The position numbers and the translations under genes were made by a program. From Cyanodermella asteris (taxonomy: Eukaryota; Ascomycota; Lecanoromycetes; Ostropales; Stictidaceae), in assembly GCA_900618795.1 (NCBI GenBank), contig UYJD01000020.1, forward strand, positions 147,827 to 211,826: a stretch of DNA of 64,000 nucleotides, given 5' to 3'. Positions 10,326 to 21,112 of the stretch are shown piece after piece. The notes under the pieces were generated by a model. The model searched no databases. It was not told the DNA's origin and was given only the letters and a program-made list of their open reading frames with translations. Every line of letters begins with the position of its first letter. Position 1 is the stretch's first letter.

Positions 10326-13300
10326 ATCGACCAAGTATACCAGTGTCCTCGCGCGATACACATATACCCATCGGCCCCAGATCCTGCGAAAAGACTCCAC
10401 ACGGCGACAGCCTCTTCTCTCGTTCAGGGCCTTCGCGGTGCTGATCAGCTGGCCCAGAAGGCGGCGTCGATGTCTGCACACCATCTTCAGGCGTTGCGAG
10501 CCGGGGACATCAGCGTCCGTGCCATGAACCTTGCAAGGGACAAAGGTCCAACGCCCCGGTCAAGCCATCTGGCTTGTCTGCCGCCCGCCCTCGTCAAGAC
10601 AGTGCACAGTTCACACAGCACACATTATCCTCCCCTGCATTCCGCCCCAGCCCAGCCGTACCCGCCAACGGCCCCAACTCTAGCTTGACAGTCCGGTCGG
10701 GGCACAGAGTGCGTCGCTGCATGGCCGTTGCATATCGGCATAAACCGCTTCACCAGTACGCAGACGGCAATCCCGCTGCGAGGTCGCGCCCGGTCACGTT
10801 AGCCTCGTGGATGTTAAGCCGTCGCGAAGATCGCAGGATCGACCGATCCAGCAAAGAGCCTGGCCGGTTGTCATTGGCTTGCGCCCTGAGTGCCTCCACC
10901 AGCATGGCTTGCTCCAAGCGCTTGCAGCGGCCAACCTATGAGACGGTCGTATGGGCTCTTGCGTGCGCTGCGTGGCCGGCCGGGTTGCCAGGAAGATAAA
11001 ACTCTGCTGGTCAGCCGGCCAGGGGAAGCGAAACCTTCCTTCATGGCCACGTTCTGTAAGAACACAGCGTTCTGCGATGAACGTAGTGAAAGTACGAAAG
11101 TACAGAAGGACAACGGCTGCAGGCGCAACATGAGAAGATTTACAAGAGATCGAATTTGTGAAGCTGCATTGAACGCACATGGCACAAGCTGAGGGGGCTT
11201 CAACTTTGTTGTAATGACTCCTTGAAAACAATGTGGTACTCTGGTAGATCCGGTCTCGTTTTTTGGAGTGCTAACCCCTCTAGCCGCTAGGGCAGACGCA
11301 GCGTCAGGAACGCCCGTCAAAGATCGTACCTCGTTGTCTGGTAAATCAGACACAACCAACACGACAAGCTGATTAGGCAATGCCTCAGACGAACACCGAC
11401 CCCGTCGCAGGACGGCACAGGCCAGTGAGGCCACAGAACCAGTCGGATGCACGATAACGGATAACGTATAAAAATGCCGCTCGATCAGGTCGTTTCCGTG
11501 GTCGAAACAGCGGGTCGGTCAATCTTGCAGCCTGCGCTTCGTGGAGGGCGGGCTGTCAATGCGCACGTCGAGACGTTCGTTCTCAGTCGATGAACATTGA
11601 GTTCATAAAACAGGTCGAGAGTCGGTTCATGGCTTAGTCGTGAGTGTCTTCGCGCCCATGATGTTGGCCATCACAAGTTCGCTGCTGAGACGGCGATCCG
11701 AATGATACTCTGCATCGCGCAATCACAGTGCAGAAGCATGGACTGGGGCCCGTGACTGCGACTGGAACCAGGACTGGGCCACTGGCTGGGATCAGAAGGA
11801 TCAGGGGGATCAGAAGGCGGTTGTTGGGTCCGGAAGCTGGTCGATGCAGCCGTAGCGAATGACTGGCCAGCGAATCCCAGGAGTAAGGATGTCGGGAGCA
11901 AGCAAAAGCTCCACTCGATTACTGTAATATTCTCTCTCTGGTCTCCTCCATATCTTCCATACCCCGCCTAAACCCGAACTCTATCAGTGCCATCACACAC
12001 GCACGTGGGAGGCCAATCCCTGTCCCATCGATGGACCGCACCCGCCGCCTGCGACACGTATTGCAAAGACCGTGGTCATCGACGCCCACGCGTTGGACTG
12101 AGCTTGATACAACCTGTGCCTTTTGATCGAGTTGACGCGGAATCGGTGGGCTGGATGTGAATTCTGAGATGTCAGCTCTGCCTCAACTGGGTTGATTGTT
12201 TGAATGTTTGATCGGCCTTGATTAGGCTCATGGTACAAAACATGCCAACATTTATTGCATGTCGTACGACCTAGTCGCTGCTCGATGCCAGGTTGAGCTT
12301 TGCGGAAATGAATAAAGTGTCTTCTCTAAGGAGTGCCCAAAGTTTTCAGACCTGAGCACTCACATGACCAGATTCACGGCACATGCTGCTCTGCACAGCT
12401 TGAACTCGCTTCGCATCTGCAGACACCAAGCTCGAAGCGATGAACTCTCAATCGACGCATCTCAAACCAAACAACAGCTCAAGTAAGTAGGTCTCGCACA
12501 CTGGCCAGCAACAATGGCACACCTTGGCAACACGTCTCGTGACTCGCAAAGCCCCAAGGCATGTCTCTCATATCCCTCCCATTTGCCGCACGATGCCGCA
12601 CTACCGTCCTCTTCATGCCCTGAAACCCGCCAGCATGTCACAGAGCACGCCCGCGTCCGGAAGCCTGTCCGCCACCGCTTCAATTCGCCATCGACGCCGG
12701 AATGCTGTTCCTGTGCTCAGCCATAGGCTGTCACCTCGCCACTGACCCCAGTGAGGTGCCCGGGGTCGGCGTGTTTGGGGTGGATGGGTGGATGGATGGA
12801 TGGTGCTGTATGTACTGTGCCCTGTGCTGATGGCCGGTTGTCGGACCGCAGCTTGTGCAACCTGCGCGTTCAAGGGGTGTGCAGCTTGAGGGGGAGGACG
12901 TCTCGGCCCGTTGATGCTGATGCCGATGTTTTTTTTTTGCAGCGGTCGTGTGAGGTGGGCTGAAGGGATGGGTGGCGTTCTGGGAGCCGTCAGGATTGGC
13001 TGATAAGCGCTATTTGCCTGCTTTCTGCAAGTGCTTTTTGAGAAGTTGCAGGCATGATTGGCTGTCTACGAGGCATTGAGGCTTGAGCAGGCTTATGTGG
13101 ATTTCGGGCGCACAAGTCCCGACATTTTGGTCCAGAAGCCCACCAGGATGTCGATACCTTGTGTCCCATACGTTCCAACATTGTGAAAGCTGTACTGAGA
13201 TATGCAGAGGGCCACTCAAGTAAAAGACGTGATTCAACGTTGCGTACCTCTGTAGCTGCCTACTGCTTTCCTTCGATTGAACTCGAGCAGCTTTGAATTG

Positions 13301-13463
13301 TTTCTAGCGCCCTGCTGAGGTTCTCGAAACTACGCAACACGACCGATCACATCAGTCGTCCAAGTAACATAGTTTGTGGATCCAAGTTCAAAACCATCTC
13401 AGGGACACCATCTCGACGGGCCTGTACGTCTGATCGTAGTCGCTTCAGTGGATGCATTTCAAA

Positions 13464-14330
13464 CTAGAAGTCTTGTACTCCAGTCTCGCATTCAGGAGCC
13501 TTGTTTGTTACCAAATCCCGATCATCCCAGTGTTCTTCCTCATCTTCAAACCAATCATTTTCCCGCTGCGCTTCCTGCCAGTCCACATCCTGACCAGACG
13601 CCGAATCAACTTCGCCATAATCAACGTCCTCGTCATCACCAGCCACGAAACGTGCTCTCAGTAATTCCTGCCAGCGTCGAGACGCCTGCTCCTTACTCAA
13701 GCCATCGATAACCGCCGACGAGGACTCGGACTCGGACTCAGGATCGTCAGCTTCCTCACGCTTGGAGACGGGATCCGGATCCGGACTCGCCTCGAGCATC
13801 TCATCCGCCGGCACCACTCCGAGTGGAACATCCCATCTCGACGGCTCAGTCACATTCTCTGACTCCGCAGCCTTGTCCAGCCCTACAGCCTCAGCCCCAT
13901 TCCCATCCAACTCTTCAGGCAACGGCTTCAGCCCCTTCCTCTTACTCTTACTCTTACTCTTACTCTTACTCTTATTCATACTCGGAATACCTTCCAGGGT
14001 ACCTTCCAGTGGGGCAAAAGCCTGTTCTGCCTCGTCCTCGTCCCCCTCACGTGCCTGCTGACGCTCCAAGACAGCCTGATCCCGCTTCGCCTCCCCGCGT
14101 ACAAGCGCGCCCTCGAGCATCCTCGCCCATCCCTGTGACCGGCCTTCAGCCTCACGCTCGGCTGCAGACTGGTAAACGCGGACGAGACGGTCGTAGGCTA
14201 GGGGTAGGGAGAGGGCGTGGCTGCCTTGCTCGAAGTACGAGGGGTGCGATGATAGCCAGAGGTTGCGGCGGGTGCGAATGTGGCGGGGAGTGGAATGGGC
14301 GGCTTGAGGCTCTTTGTGGGTTTGTGGCAT
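13464..14330 (-). CDS. CCDC97-like (DUF2052) protein, SF3B-associated family
   Basis: Single exon, 288 residues. The N-terminal part matches the CCDC97 pattern: a basic RTRRN stretch, then a SHPSYFEQ element and PLAYDRLVR followed by AAEREAEGR. The C-terminal part has RRWQELLRARFVAGDDEDVDYGEVD, also family-typical (shown as RRWQELLRARF then GDDEDVDY), and ends in an acidic tail. Human CCDC97 is found with the SF3B part of the U2 snRNP, so a nuclear splicing-related role is inferred. A Lys-Ser dipeptide run (five KS units, near residues 120-130) is encoded by a hexanucleotide repeat. The gene is divergent from the spermidine-synthase-like gene. Confidence 0.85.
   Translation of the reverse strand: MPQTHKEPQAAHSTPRHIRTRRNLWLSSHPSYFEQGSHALSLPLAYDRLVRVYQSAAEREAEGRSQGWARMLEGALVRGEAKRDQAVLERQQAREGDEDEAEQAFAPLEGTLEGIPSMNKSKSKSKSKSKRKGLKPLPEELDGNGAEAVGLDKAAESENVTEPSRWDVPLGVVPADEMLEASPDPDPVSKREEADDPESESESSSAVIDGLSKEQASRRWQELLRARFVAGDDEDVDYGEVDSASGQDVDWQEAQRENDWFEDEEEHWDDRDLVTNKAPECETGVQDF
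13941..13976. repeat. CTTACT hexanucleotide repeat inside coding sequence
   Basis: Five perfect CTTACT units and one variant, read on the minus strand as alternating Lys and Ser codons of the CCDC97-like protein. Such in-frame hexamers usually vary in copy number. Confidence 0.9.
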
Positions 14331-14908
14331 GGCCGAGCGAGCGATGAGGACGGTCGACGACGACGTGTGAGGTTGCGCTACATTTTGAGGGCGCTGTTGG
14401 GGATTGAATGGCGGACTGGGACGATTGAATTAGATAATGTCACCGGACTCGGCTCCGAGCTGGTCTCGAATGGGATTTGCCGGCCGCGGTGGACTTCGCG
14501 TCTGTCTGTCACACTTCAAGCGATCGATCAGGGGCTGATCACGAAGAACAGACGAGCTGAGCTGAGGATTGATTGGTGTGGTTCGATGTCAAGCCACATG
14601 AAGATTCTACCCATGTTCTGGTGCATGTTGCAGTTCATGCCCCGCGCATGAAACGAACGGCAGCACGAACCTGAAACGCGATGCTTGCATCCCTGAACTG
14701 ACGGCTCCTCATTCAATGCAACGACTACTCCTGTGCATCACGCTCTTGTATTTCATCTCGCGATTGACCAGCCTTTTGTAATTGACCACTTCTCTGTTTT
14801 ACGTTTCCCTGACACACAACTCTGCTAAGCACTCCCCACGAGAAAAGCTCTCTTGGACTGTACTTCGGCAGATCCAAATTCGACTCGACTCGTTCGAGGA
14901 AGAGCAAA
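14331..14908. promoter_or_regulatory. Divergent promoter region
   Basis: Lies between the start codons of the CCDC97-like gene (minus) and the spermidine-synthase-like gene (plus). No gene is visible; both promoters should lie here. Confidence 0.5.
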
Positions 14909-16938
14909 ATGGCGACTGCTAACAAAGGCTTGAAGCGGCGAAAAGACCCGCCCACAAAGTCAGCAAGTGAACCAAAACCCGACGGCCAAGTCAAAGCCAG
15001 CGTCATCTCGACGACCAGTCTGGGGTCCCCGGAATTGATAGAAAGTTTTCTGCTAAGGGCACTGCTAGCACTGTCTGCAAGAAGCGTGTGGAATCAATTC
15101 GTTCCACAGCATGGCTGGTCATGGCAAAGTCCACAGTGGATCCGCTATGTAGATGGTGCGATCTTGCTAGCAGTGCCATCGCTCATGCTGTATTCAAAGG
15201 CTTCATACCCTCCAGCCGGCAGCGCTGCCCCAGCCTTTCTCCTTCTCACCTGGTTACAAACGATCGTCTATTTCAGCAGCGATATCATTACACCGCAAGG
15301 TCTGCATGTGTTCAGATTACTGGTTTTCAGTCCCCTCTCCGGCTTCTCGTACTTTATGATGTATCGTACAGGATTCGCGGCAGTGCGTCGATTCGCACCT
15401 ACCTGGAACGCAAAGAGGTCATTTGGCGTGACGCTAGGCCTTGTCATCATCATGGCCATGTTATTGGAAAAGGTCTCAAGTGCACAGGCCGATACAGTTA
15501 TCGCGTATCTGCCGTACGACTGGCTGCCATCCGGGTTCGTGGTTCCGTGGCTTACGACGCTCGCCGCCGCAATGGCTACAGTTTGGTCGACGGGCCAGGG
15601 AGAGAGACGAATCGCAGCCAGACAAGGAAGCCCTGCTATGAATGTAGCCCTCAGAGTCTTCTCCATGAGGATCATCATCGCGATCGTGTGCCTTCCAGCC
15701 CTGGTCTTCAACCTTTTCTATAACACGCATTCCCCTGTAGTTTCAGCCACAGCGCGACTTAACACGAGACTCAAATCGGAGAATTTCGAACTCTTAGCAC
15801 GAGGAGATGGCCGAGCGACGGGATACACGAGCGTTCTACAACAGAACGATGCTGGGTTCAGGGCCTTGCGGTGTGATCACAGTCTACTTGGTGGGTTCTG
15901 GTTGAACAGCCCAGGACTCGTCAAGGATCCCATATACGGAGTCTTTGTAATGCTTGAAGCGGTTCGACTGGTCGTGCCGACTGGCGCGTCGGACACAGAA
16001 CTTGCCCAACATGCTGAATTAGGAAAGACGGGGACTCTTCTCAACATGTAAGTTCGAATGATGCCCCCGAACCCTGACACTGTCCAAAAGTCTCAGTTCA
16101 GACCTCCCACCAGCAGTGATCACAACTCAGGGCGCTACGTCAAGCGATGAATGACTGATTTTCTTCCAGTGGCCTTGGGATCGGTACAGCCCCAGCTGCC
16201 TTCATGACCCACGGAATGAACGTAACCATCGTCGAGATAGACCAGATCGTCTACGACTTCGCGGTGAAATACTTCGAGCTTCCGCCAGAACACAACCCAA
16301 TCATCGGCGACGCAGTCGAGTTCGTGACTCAAGAGCAAGAAAAAGTTCTTTCCGGCTCACCGTCAAAATCAAAACAATACGACTTTATCGTCCACGACGT
16401 CTTCACCGGCGGCGTGGAACCGGCGGTTCTCTTCACGGCCGAATTCCTGATCAGCTTGAGAGACCTGCTCCACGAACACGGTACGATCGCCATCAACTAT
16501 GCCGGCGATTTTACGCTGCCATCCGCGCAGATGGTCCTCCGCACCATCCTCGGCGTCTTTGCATCCTGTCGCATCTTTCGCGAGAGCGAGGCGGGTTCCG
16601 CTGATGTCGTCGACGAGGGTGATCAGACGAATGTGGTCGTGTTTTGCAGGAAGCAGAAGGGGGATTGGAAGTTCAGAACGCCTGAAGAGGCTGATTTCCT
16701 CGGTTCACCCAGTCGCAAAGAGTGGTTGGTGCCGTCTTTCGAGATGGACGCGAGCGAATTTATGCCAAGGTGTGCGAAGAGAGCGGGAGGCTGCTTCCGG
16801 CAGGGGAAACCGAGCCGGGAGAAGTTTTTGAGGAACGAGAATGTGTGGGAATTGGAGGCGTGGCAGACGGAGGCCGGGAAGAGGCATTGGACGCTGATGA
16901 GGCAGGTGTTGCCGCCGCTCGTCTGGGATAATTGGTGA
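14909..16938 (+). CDS. Membrane protein with a spermidine-synthase-like (SAM-dependent) domain
   Basis: Two exons, 14909-16047 and 16170-16938, with a 122-nt intron starting GTAAGT; 635 residues. The N-terminal half has about six hydrophobic helices, roughly residues 80-285. The C-terminal half has the Rossmann fold of aminopropyltransferases: GLGIGTAP glycine-rich loop, then VEID for ribose binding, GDAVEFV, and YDFIVHDVFTGG where true spermidine synthases have a catalytic Asp loop. The intron lies immediately before the glycine loop. Such fusions are common in fungi and bacteria, but whether they make polyamines is unclear; the altered loop argues for a different methyl- or aminopropyl-transfer, or none. 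Domain assignment is good; reaction is inferred. Confidence 0.85.
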
Positions 16939-17776
16939 AAGACTTCTACGTCAATCAAGCGAGGTGGAACATGCCTGGATGCGGATCAATCGGATAGTGG
17001 AGCATCCTGGGGAAGCAAGCAACGGTCAAAATCGAAATCATTAAAGTCACTTTATCGCACCACAGCTCCACGAAATGTGACGAACACATATCGGCATGTC
17101 GGTCAATATGATGCGCGGTTCAAGACTGCTCGTCAGACCATCTTCCACTGGCCTCTTTGGGGGCGTCGATTTAGTAACAGCCAGCTACTCGATTGCAGTT
17201 CCCGTACCATGGAAAATTGACGACTCTCCGGGCCAGTACCAGCATCAGCACCTTGTTTGAGGTCACGAACCATGGCTCCGCCCGTTTCAATTTTCCTCGA
17301 TGATGGCTGCATCTGCCATTCCGCTGGTTCTACCCGAGAGGTAGAAGCGACACCCACCTCGGCCGTAGCCAAAATGGTAACGCTCAAGTGCCCACCCTTG
17401 TGTCGTTCGCATCTTGTCCGCAGGTTTTCTAAACTTCTCTGTGGGAGTAACAAGGACAAACTCATCGGGTTTGAGACCTTCTTTCACGATATACCTGCAG
17501 CGTGCCGGGGCGACGCAAGTGACCGAACGTTCTCGTTCAAAGAGGAGCGTTCGCGACGCTTTCACAAAACATGCATGGTATGCTGATACCGTCTGCATCA
17601 TTGTTCATCTGCTGTCTGTCTGCAGGTGTGAGTTGGAGATTTCCCTAACTGATTTTGTTGAAAGAAGCGAAGACGGTTCGTTCAATTTAAGGACCTCAGA
17701 ACCTTGCGGGTCCCTTCACGAGAACTCTTTTCCTTCAGCCACTCATCACCCTTCTTGCGCAGTCGGATTCTCTGGA
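16939..17776. other. Intergenic region
   Basis: Between two plus-strand genes. The frame of the next gene stays open upstream to 17414, but that translation (Arg/Ser/Cys-mixed, no low-complexity trend) does not resemble the rest of the protein, so I treat it as leader. Confidence 0.4.
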
Positions 17777-18984
17777 ATGGGGTCCAACGCATCTTATCTT
17801 CCATCAACGGGAACGATGGGCAACATGTACAGTTGGAACTTTGAGACGACGTCTGTTGTTTCCGATGCATCGTCCCACACGATATTGCATCCTTCCATCG
17901 AACCTGCATCTCGAAGTCCAACTCCCGATGAAGAACGATACCTGGAACGGCCCACTTTCGATGCGACACCGCACGGTCCTTCTGTTGATTTTGCGCCACT
18001 GGTGCCATCAATCGAATCGAGCGTGGGTCCTTCAGAGGATGATGAAAGCGTGGCTGAGCCAGAGAGGCTTGCATTGACAGTGACACCATCGGCTGAACCG
18101 AGTGGCGATCTCGCCGAGGAGGGCGAAAGTATGGCTGAACCTGGACCAGAACAGCTTCCCACGGGAGTCCAGGACCGGACTGACATTGACGAGCATCGTG
18201 TATATTGCGCTGCCAAAACGATTCATGACTCTGATGACGATGATGGTGAGTCGAGACTGCTTTACCCTCATTTTATGCTCCGAGTTTCATGGACATACTG
18301 ACAGGTTCCGCAGATGTGATATTTCTCAGCGCGCACAAGCTGCCGAACAACAACAAGAGACGAACAGGGCCAGCGAGAGTCAAAGCTGAGCCCGGAAGTG
18401 CCAAACTCAATCTATCCAGACGAGCTGCAACTCCCTTCGGTCGAGGTCAAGACAGGCAATCTCTCTCCATGTCCAGTGGTTTCAAGCAGAACGAAAGCAC
18501 CGCACTCCCTTCATACAGTAGAAGCATCGCCACAAACCCATCGATGCGACCTCACCAACAGTTAACAGAGAGCTTCAAAGCAGACTTCGAAGACGTCGGC
18601 GCTTTCCTGAGCACGATGAACGACAACGACATCATCAACGACGACACCATGCCGCCTGCATATACGCCGGCAAGCTCAAATATCGAGCAGATTGTTAACA
18701 ATGCTCTCGAATCGCACGAAACTCGCATTTGCAACAAGCTGGCCCAAGAAATCCGCGGCGGCGAGAGACGGACGCGTTCATTGCCAATTGAAGTAGCGAA
18801 TGCGAATCTGAAGCGGGCGATCGCCGATTTCTCTAAATCAGAAGCGGCGGAGAAGAGAAGGCTGAAGAGAGCCAGGAGAGATGAGGATCATGATAATGAT
18901 GATTTGTACGACGCAAGCGGCCATGGTAAGGGAAAGGGGGATGGTTATGGAGGAGGTCCGAGTGAGAAGAGGCGACAAGTTTGA
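17777..18984 (+). CDS. Disordered nuclear-type protein with a SUMO-interaction-like motif
   Basis: I do not recognise the family. Two exons, 17777-18245 and 18305-18984, with a 59-nt intron (GTGAGT to ACAG); 382 residues from the ATG at 17777. That start was chosen because upstream codons look non-coding; an earlier ATG at 17414 would give 503 residues. The N-terminal half is acidic and Ser/Pro/Glu-rich. At the exon junction the sequence reads DSDDDDGSADVIFLSA, an acidic run followed by a V-I-F-L hydrophobic core, the classic layout of a SUMO-interacting motif. The C-terminal half has a predicted helix (ESHETRICNKLAQEI) and a basic KRRLKRARRDE cluster that could be a nuclear signal. Function unknown; a nuclear scaffold or adaptor is an inference. 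Confidence 0.7.
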
Positions 18985-19088
18985 GAGAGAACAATTCTCA
19001 CACGCTTCTGCCCTCGTGGCTCGTCATTTGAAAACAGGTTGTCTCCGAGCAGTTTTCGTTTGACAGAGCTTCATAGATGAATTGCTAG

Positions 19089-20165
19089 TCACTCTCCGCG
19101 CTCAATCTTCTTTTGATATCCCAAGACCTCCGGTAGTCCAATCTCACCTACCCTCAACTTGGCGAAATCGAGATCAGGCCTCCTCTCGACGTCAGGCCAT
19201 GGGCCCCTCGGCGTGATTGCTTTCGGATTAATCCCACCATGACTCTTGGTGTAATTCTCCTTGATGTGCTTGAAGTCAGTCGACTCCTTGAAGCCCTTGA
19301 CATTGTGATACAAGTTCTTTAGCCACTCATTGATGTTCGGATAATCGTGCCTGATGGTCCCCAAATTACACTTGAAATGCTGCACATACACCACGTCGAA
19401 ACGCACGATCGTCGGGTAAGCCAAGATGTCCACTTCGGTCAGCTGCGTGCCCAGGACATGTGGTCCGCCGTTCTCGTGAATAGTCTTCTCGAGTACGTTC
19501 AGCGCTGCGAAGACGGGAATCACGTTCTTGTCGTACGTGGCTTGGTCGGGCGCGAACCCCGCTTTGTACACGCCGCTATTCAGGTCTCGCATCATCCAGC
19601 GCGTGATGGAATCGATCTGGGATCTCAGTCTCGGCGGATAGAAGATTGCGCCCCGCTGGTCTTCGGGCAACAAGTCATCGAATCCGGTCTGCATCCAGCG
19701 TAGCATCTCCGCGCTCTCGTTACACACGATCGTCTTCTGCTTCTTATCCCACAGCATCGGCACGCTGTACCGTCCCTTGTATCCGGGATCTGCTTTGAAG
19801 TACACCTCGTGCAGATATTTGCTGCCAAACAGCTTGTCCTTGGTCGCGCCGGGATACTCGTCTTTGCCGTCTTCGGGAAACTTCCAGCCCGGCCAGCCTT
19901 TGTCGTCGCCCTTGGGGTAGGGTCTCACGATCGATGTGTCGATGATGTCGGCGAGACCCTTTAGATGCCGGACTAGGTTTGCGCGGTGGGCGAAGGGGCA
20001 GAATAACCCGATGTACATGTGATAGCGTCCGGCCTCTGGAGGAAAGTCTGTGTTTGGGGCTACTTTGCCGTGCCAGCTGTCTTCGGGGCCGGCGTGGATC
20101 GGCTTGGAAGAGTCGTGCGCTACGTCGCTGCCGAAACCGGCGTGGACGGGTTTTGAGGATGCCAT
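19089..20165 (-). CDS. Glutathionyl-hydroquinone reductase / omega-class glutathione transferase (Ecm4/Gto family)
   Basis: Single exon, 358 residues from the ATG at 20165; the frame is open further upstream but that part is Cys/His/Pro-mixed and not family-like. The thioredoxin-fold N-terminal domain has GLFCPFAHR with the catalytic Cys near residue 56; the family usually has CPWAHR or CPWCHR. The helical C-terminal domain contains ADPGYKGRYSVP and the EVDILAYPTIVRFDVVY region typical of this branch. Enzymes of this group reduce glutathionyl-hydroquinones and similar conjugates in the cytosol, giving roles in quinone and xenobiotic metabolism. The N-terminus carries a duplicated SKPVHAG/SKPIHAG element. 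The gene is convergent with the disordered protein gene, 104 nt apart. Confidence 0.92.
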   Translation of the reverse strand: MASSKPVHAGFGSDVAHDSSKPIHAGPEDSWHGKVAPNTDFPPEAGRYHMYIGLFCPFAHRANLVRHLKGLADIIDTSIVRPYPKGDDKGWPGWKFPEDGKDEYPGATKDKLFGSKYLHEVYFKADPGYKGRYSVPMLWDKKQKTIVCNESAEMLRWMQTGFDDLLPEDQRGAIFYPPRLRSQIDSITRWMMRDLNSGVYKAGFAPDQATYDKNVIPVFAALNVLEKTIHENGGPHVLGTQLTEVDILAYPTIVRFDVVYVQHFKCNLGTIRHDYPNINEWLKNLYHNVKGFKESTDFKHIKENYTKSHGGINPKAITPRGPWPDVERRPDLDFAKLRVGEIGLPEVLGYQKKIERGE

Positions 20166-21112
20166 GTTGCTGTTCTGTCCGATCGTTCGCTCAAGTTGAT
20201 CACTGAGTTTATCGGCGTACAGAGAAAACAATGAGCAAGATGGTGGTGGGGCTGTCACAGCTTTATTTAGCACGCAAGGATGGTCGTGGTGGGTAAGGCC
20301 CCTGCGGCCACATGTGACGGCTTCAGTGACTCGACAGCGTACATCTCTTAGCTTCTGATCAAAGTCCGATCGCAAAGTCGGCCCCCCGGTATTCGCCAAG
20401 TACGAGTTTTGCTGAATTCATAAGCAGCTGAAAGTACGTGAGAGATTACGTCATTCGTGGGAGCCGCAACTCCAAGTCCAAGCCGATGCTTCAGAGAGCT
20501 CAATTTTCTACCACTCAACATGACAGGACTTTCCAAAGATATTTATACGGCATCCCATCGCATTCCAGATGCCGAAATAGATTGATAAGAAAGTTGCATG
20601 TGGGCCCCACTGCAAGCAACTTTACACTTTTCGATAATCATTGCTCAGCTTCGTCATCATCAGTCACGGATTACAGGAGGGAAAGGAAGCTTTGTTTGGC
20701 ACGGATCGCCCCGGTGAGTAAGGCTCCTGAGATCGCAAATGGCGATTTGAATTACCAGAGGTCGTACTCGGCCGAGCTTTTTGTAAGTTTCCGACCGCAA
20801 AGTCCTTATTGCAGAGAATAGGACCAGGCCGCAGCAATCCAACCCCTCCGGTGGTCGCTCAGTACGAAGGAATAGTGCAGGTGAGAACGGCAAACTGAAA
20901 CGAAATCAACCTGGTGAAGCTACAACATTGGTGGGCAAGCCGTTTGAGTGACGACCACATGGGCGTCTATATTCAAAGGCGGCAGCAACTACGATGTCAG
21001 ATATACACGTATGGAGACGGCAGAGATGTAGACAGCAGGCATGCATCATAGCTCCAGCGACAATGATGCGTATTGGCAGGTAGGAATGGTATTCGATTGC
21101 CAGGCCGGCATA
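20166..21112. other. Intergenic region
   Basis: Between two minus-strand genes; promoter and leader of the glutathione transferase gene near 20166-20400. No gene seen. Confidence 0.45.

Larger units (their letters stand above)
8394..13463. other. 5 kb gene-poor region upstream of the Whi3-type gene
   Basis: The largest stretch without a supportable gene. Open frames of up to about 190 codons occur (for example 9009-9578 minus) but are Arg/Pro/Ser-rich, overlap on both strands and show no domains. It probably holds the long Whi3 promoter and leader, the 3' UTR of the CCDC97-like gene, and perhaps noncoding transcripts. Short tandem repeats are listed separately. A GGAT-rich run lies at about 12780-12803 and a T-run near 12930. 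No tRNA-like A/B boxes were found. Confidence 0.45.
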
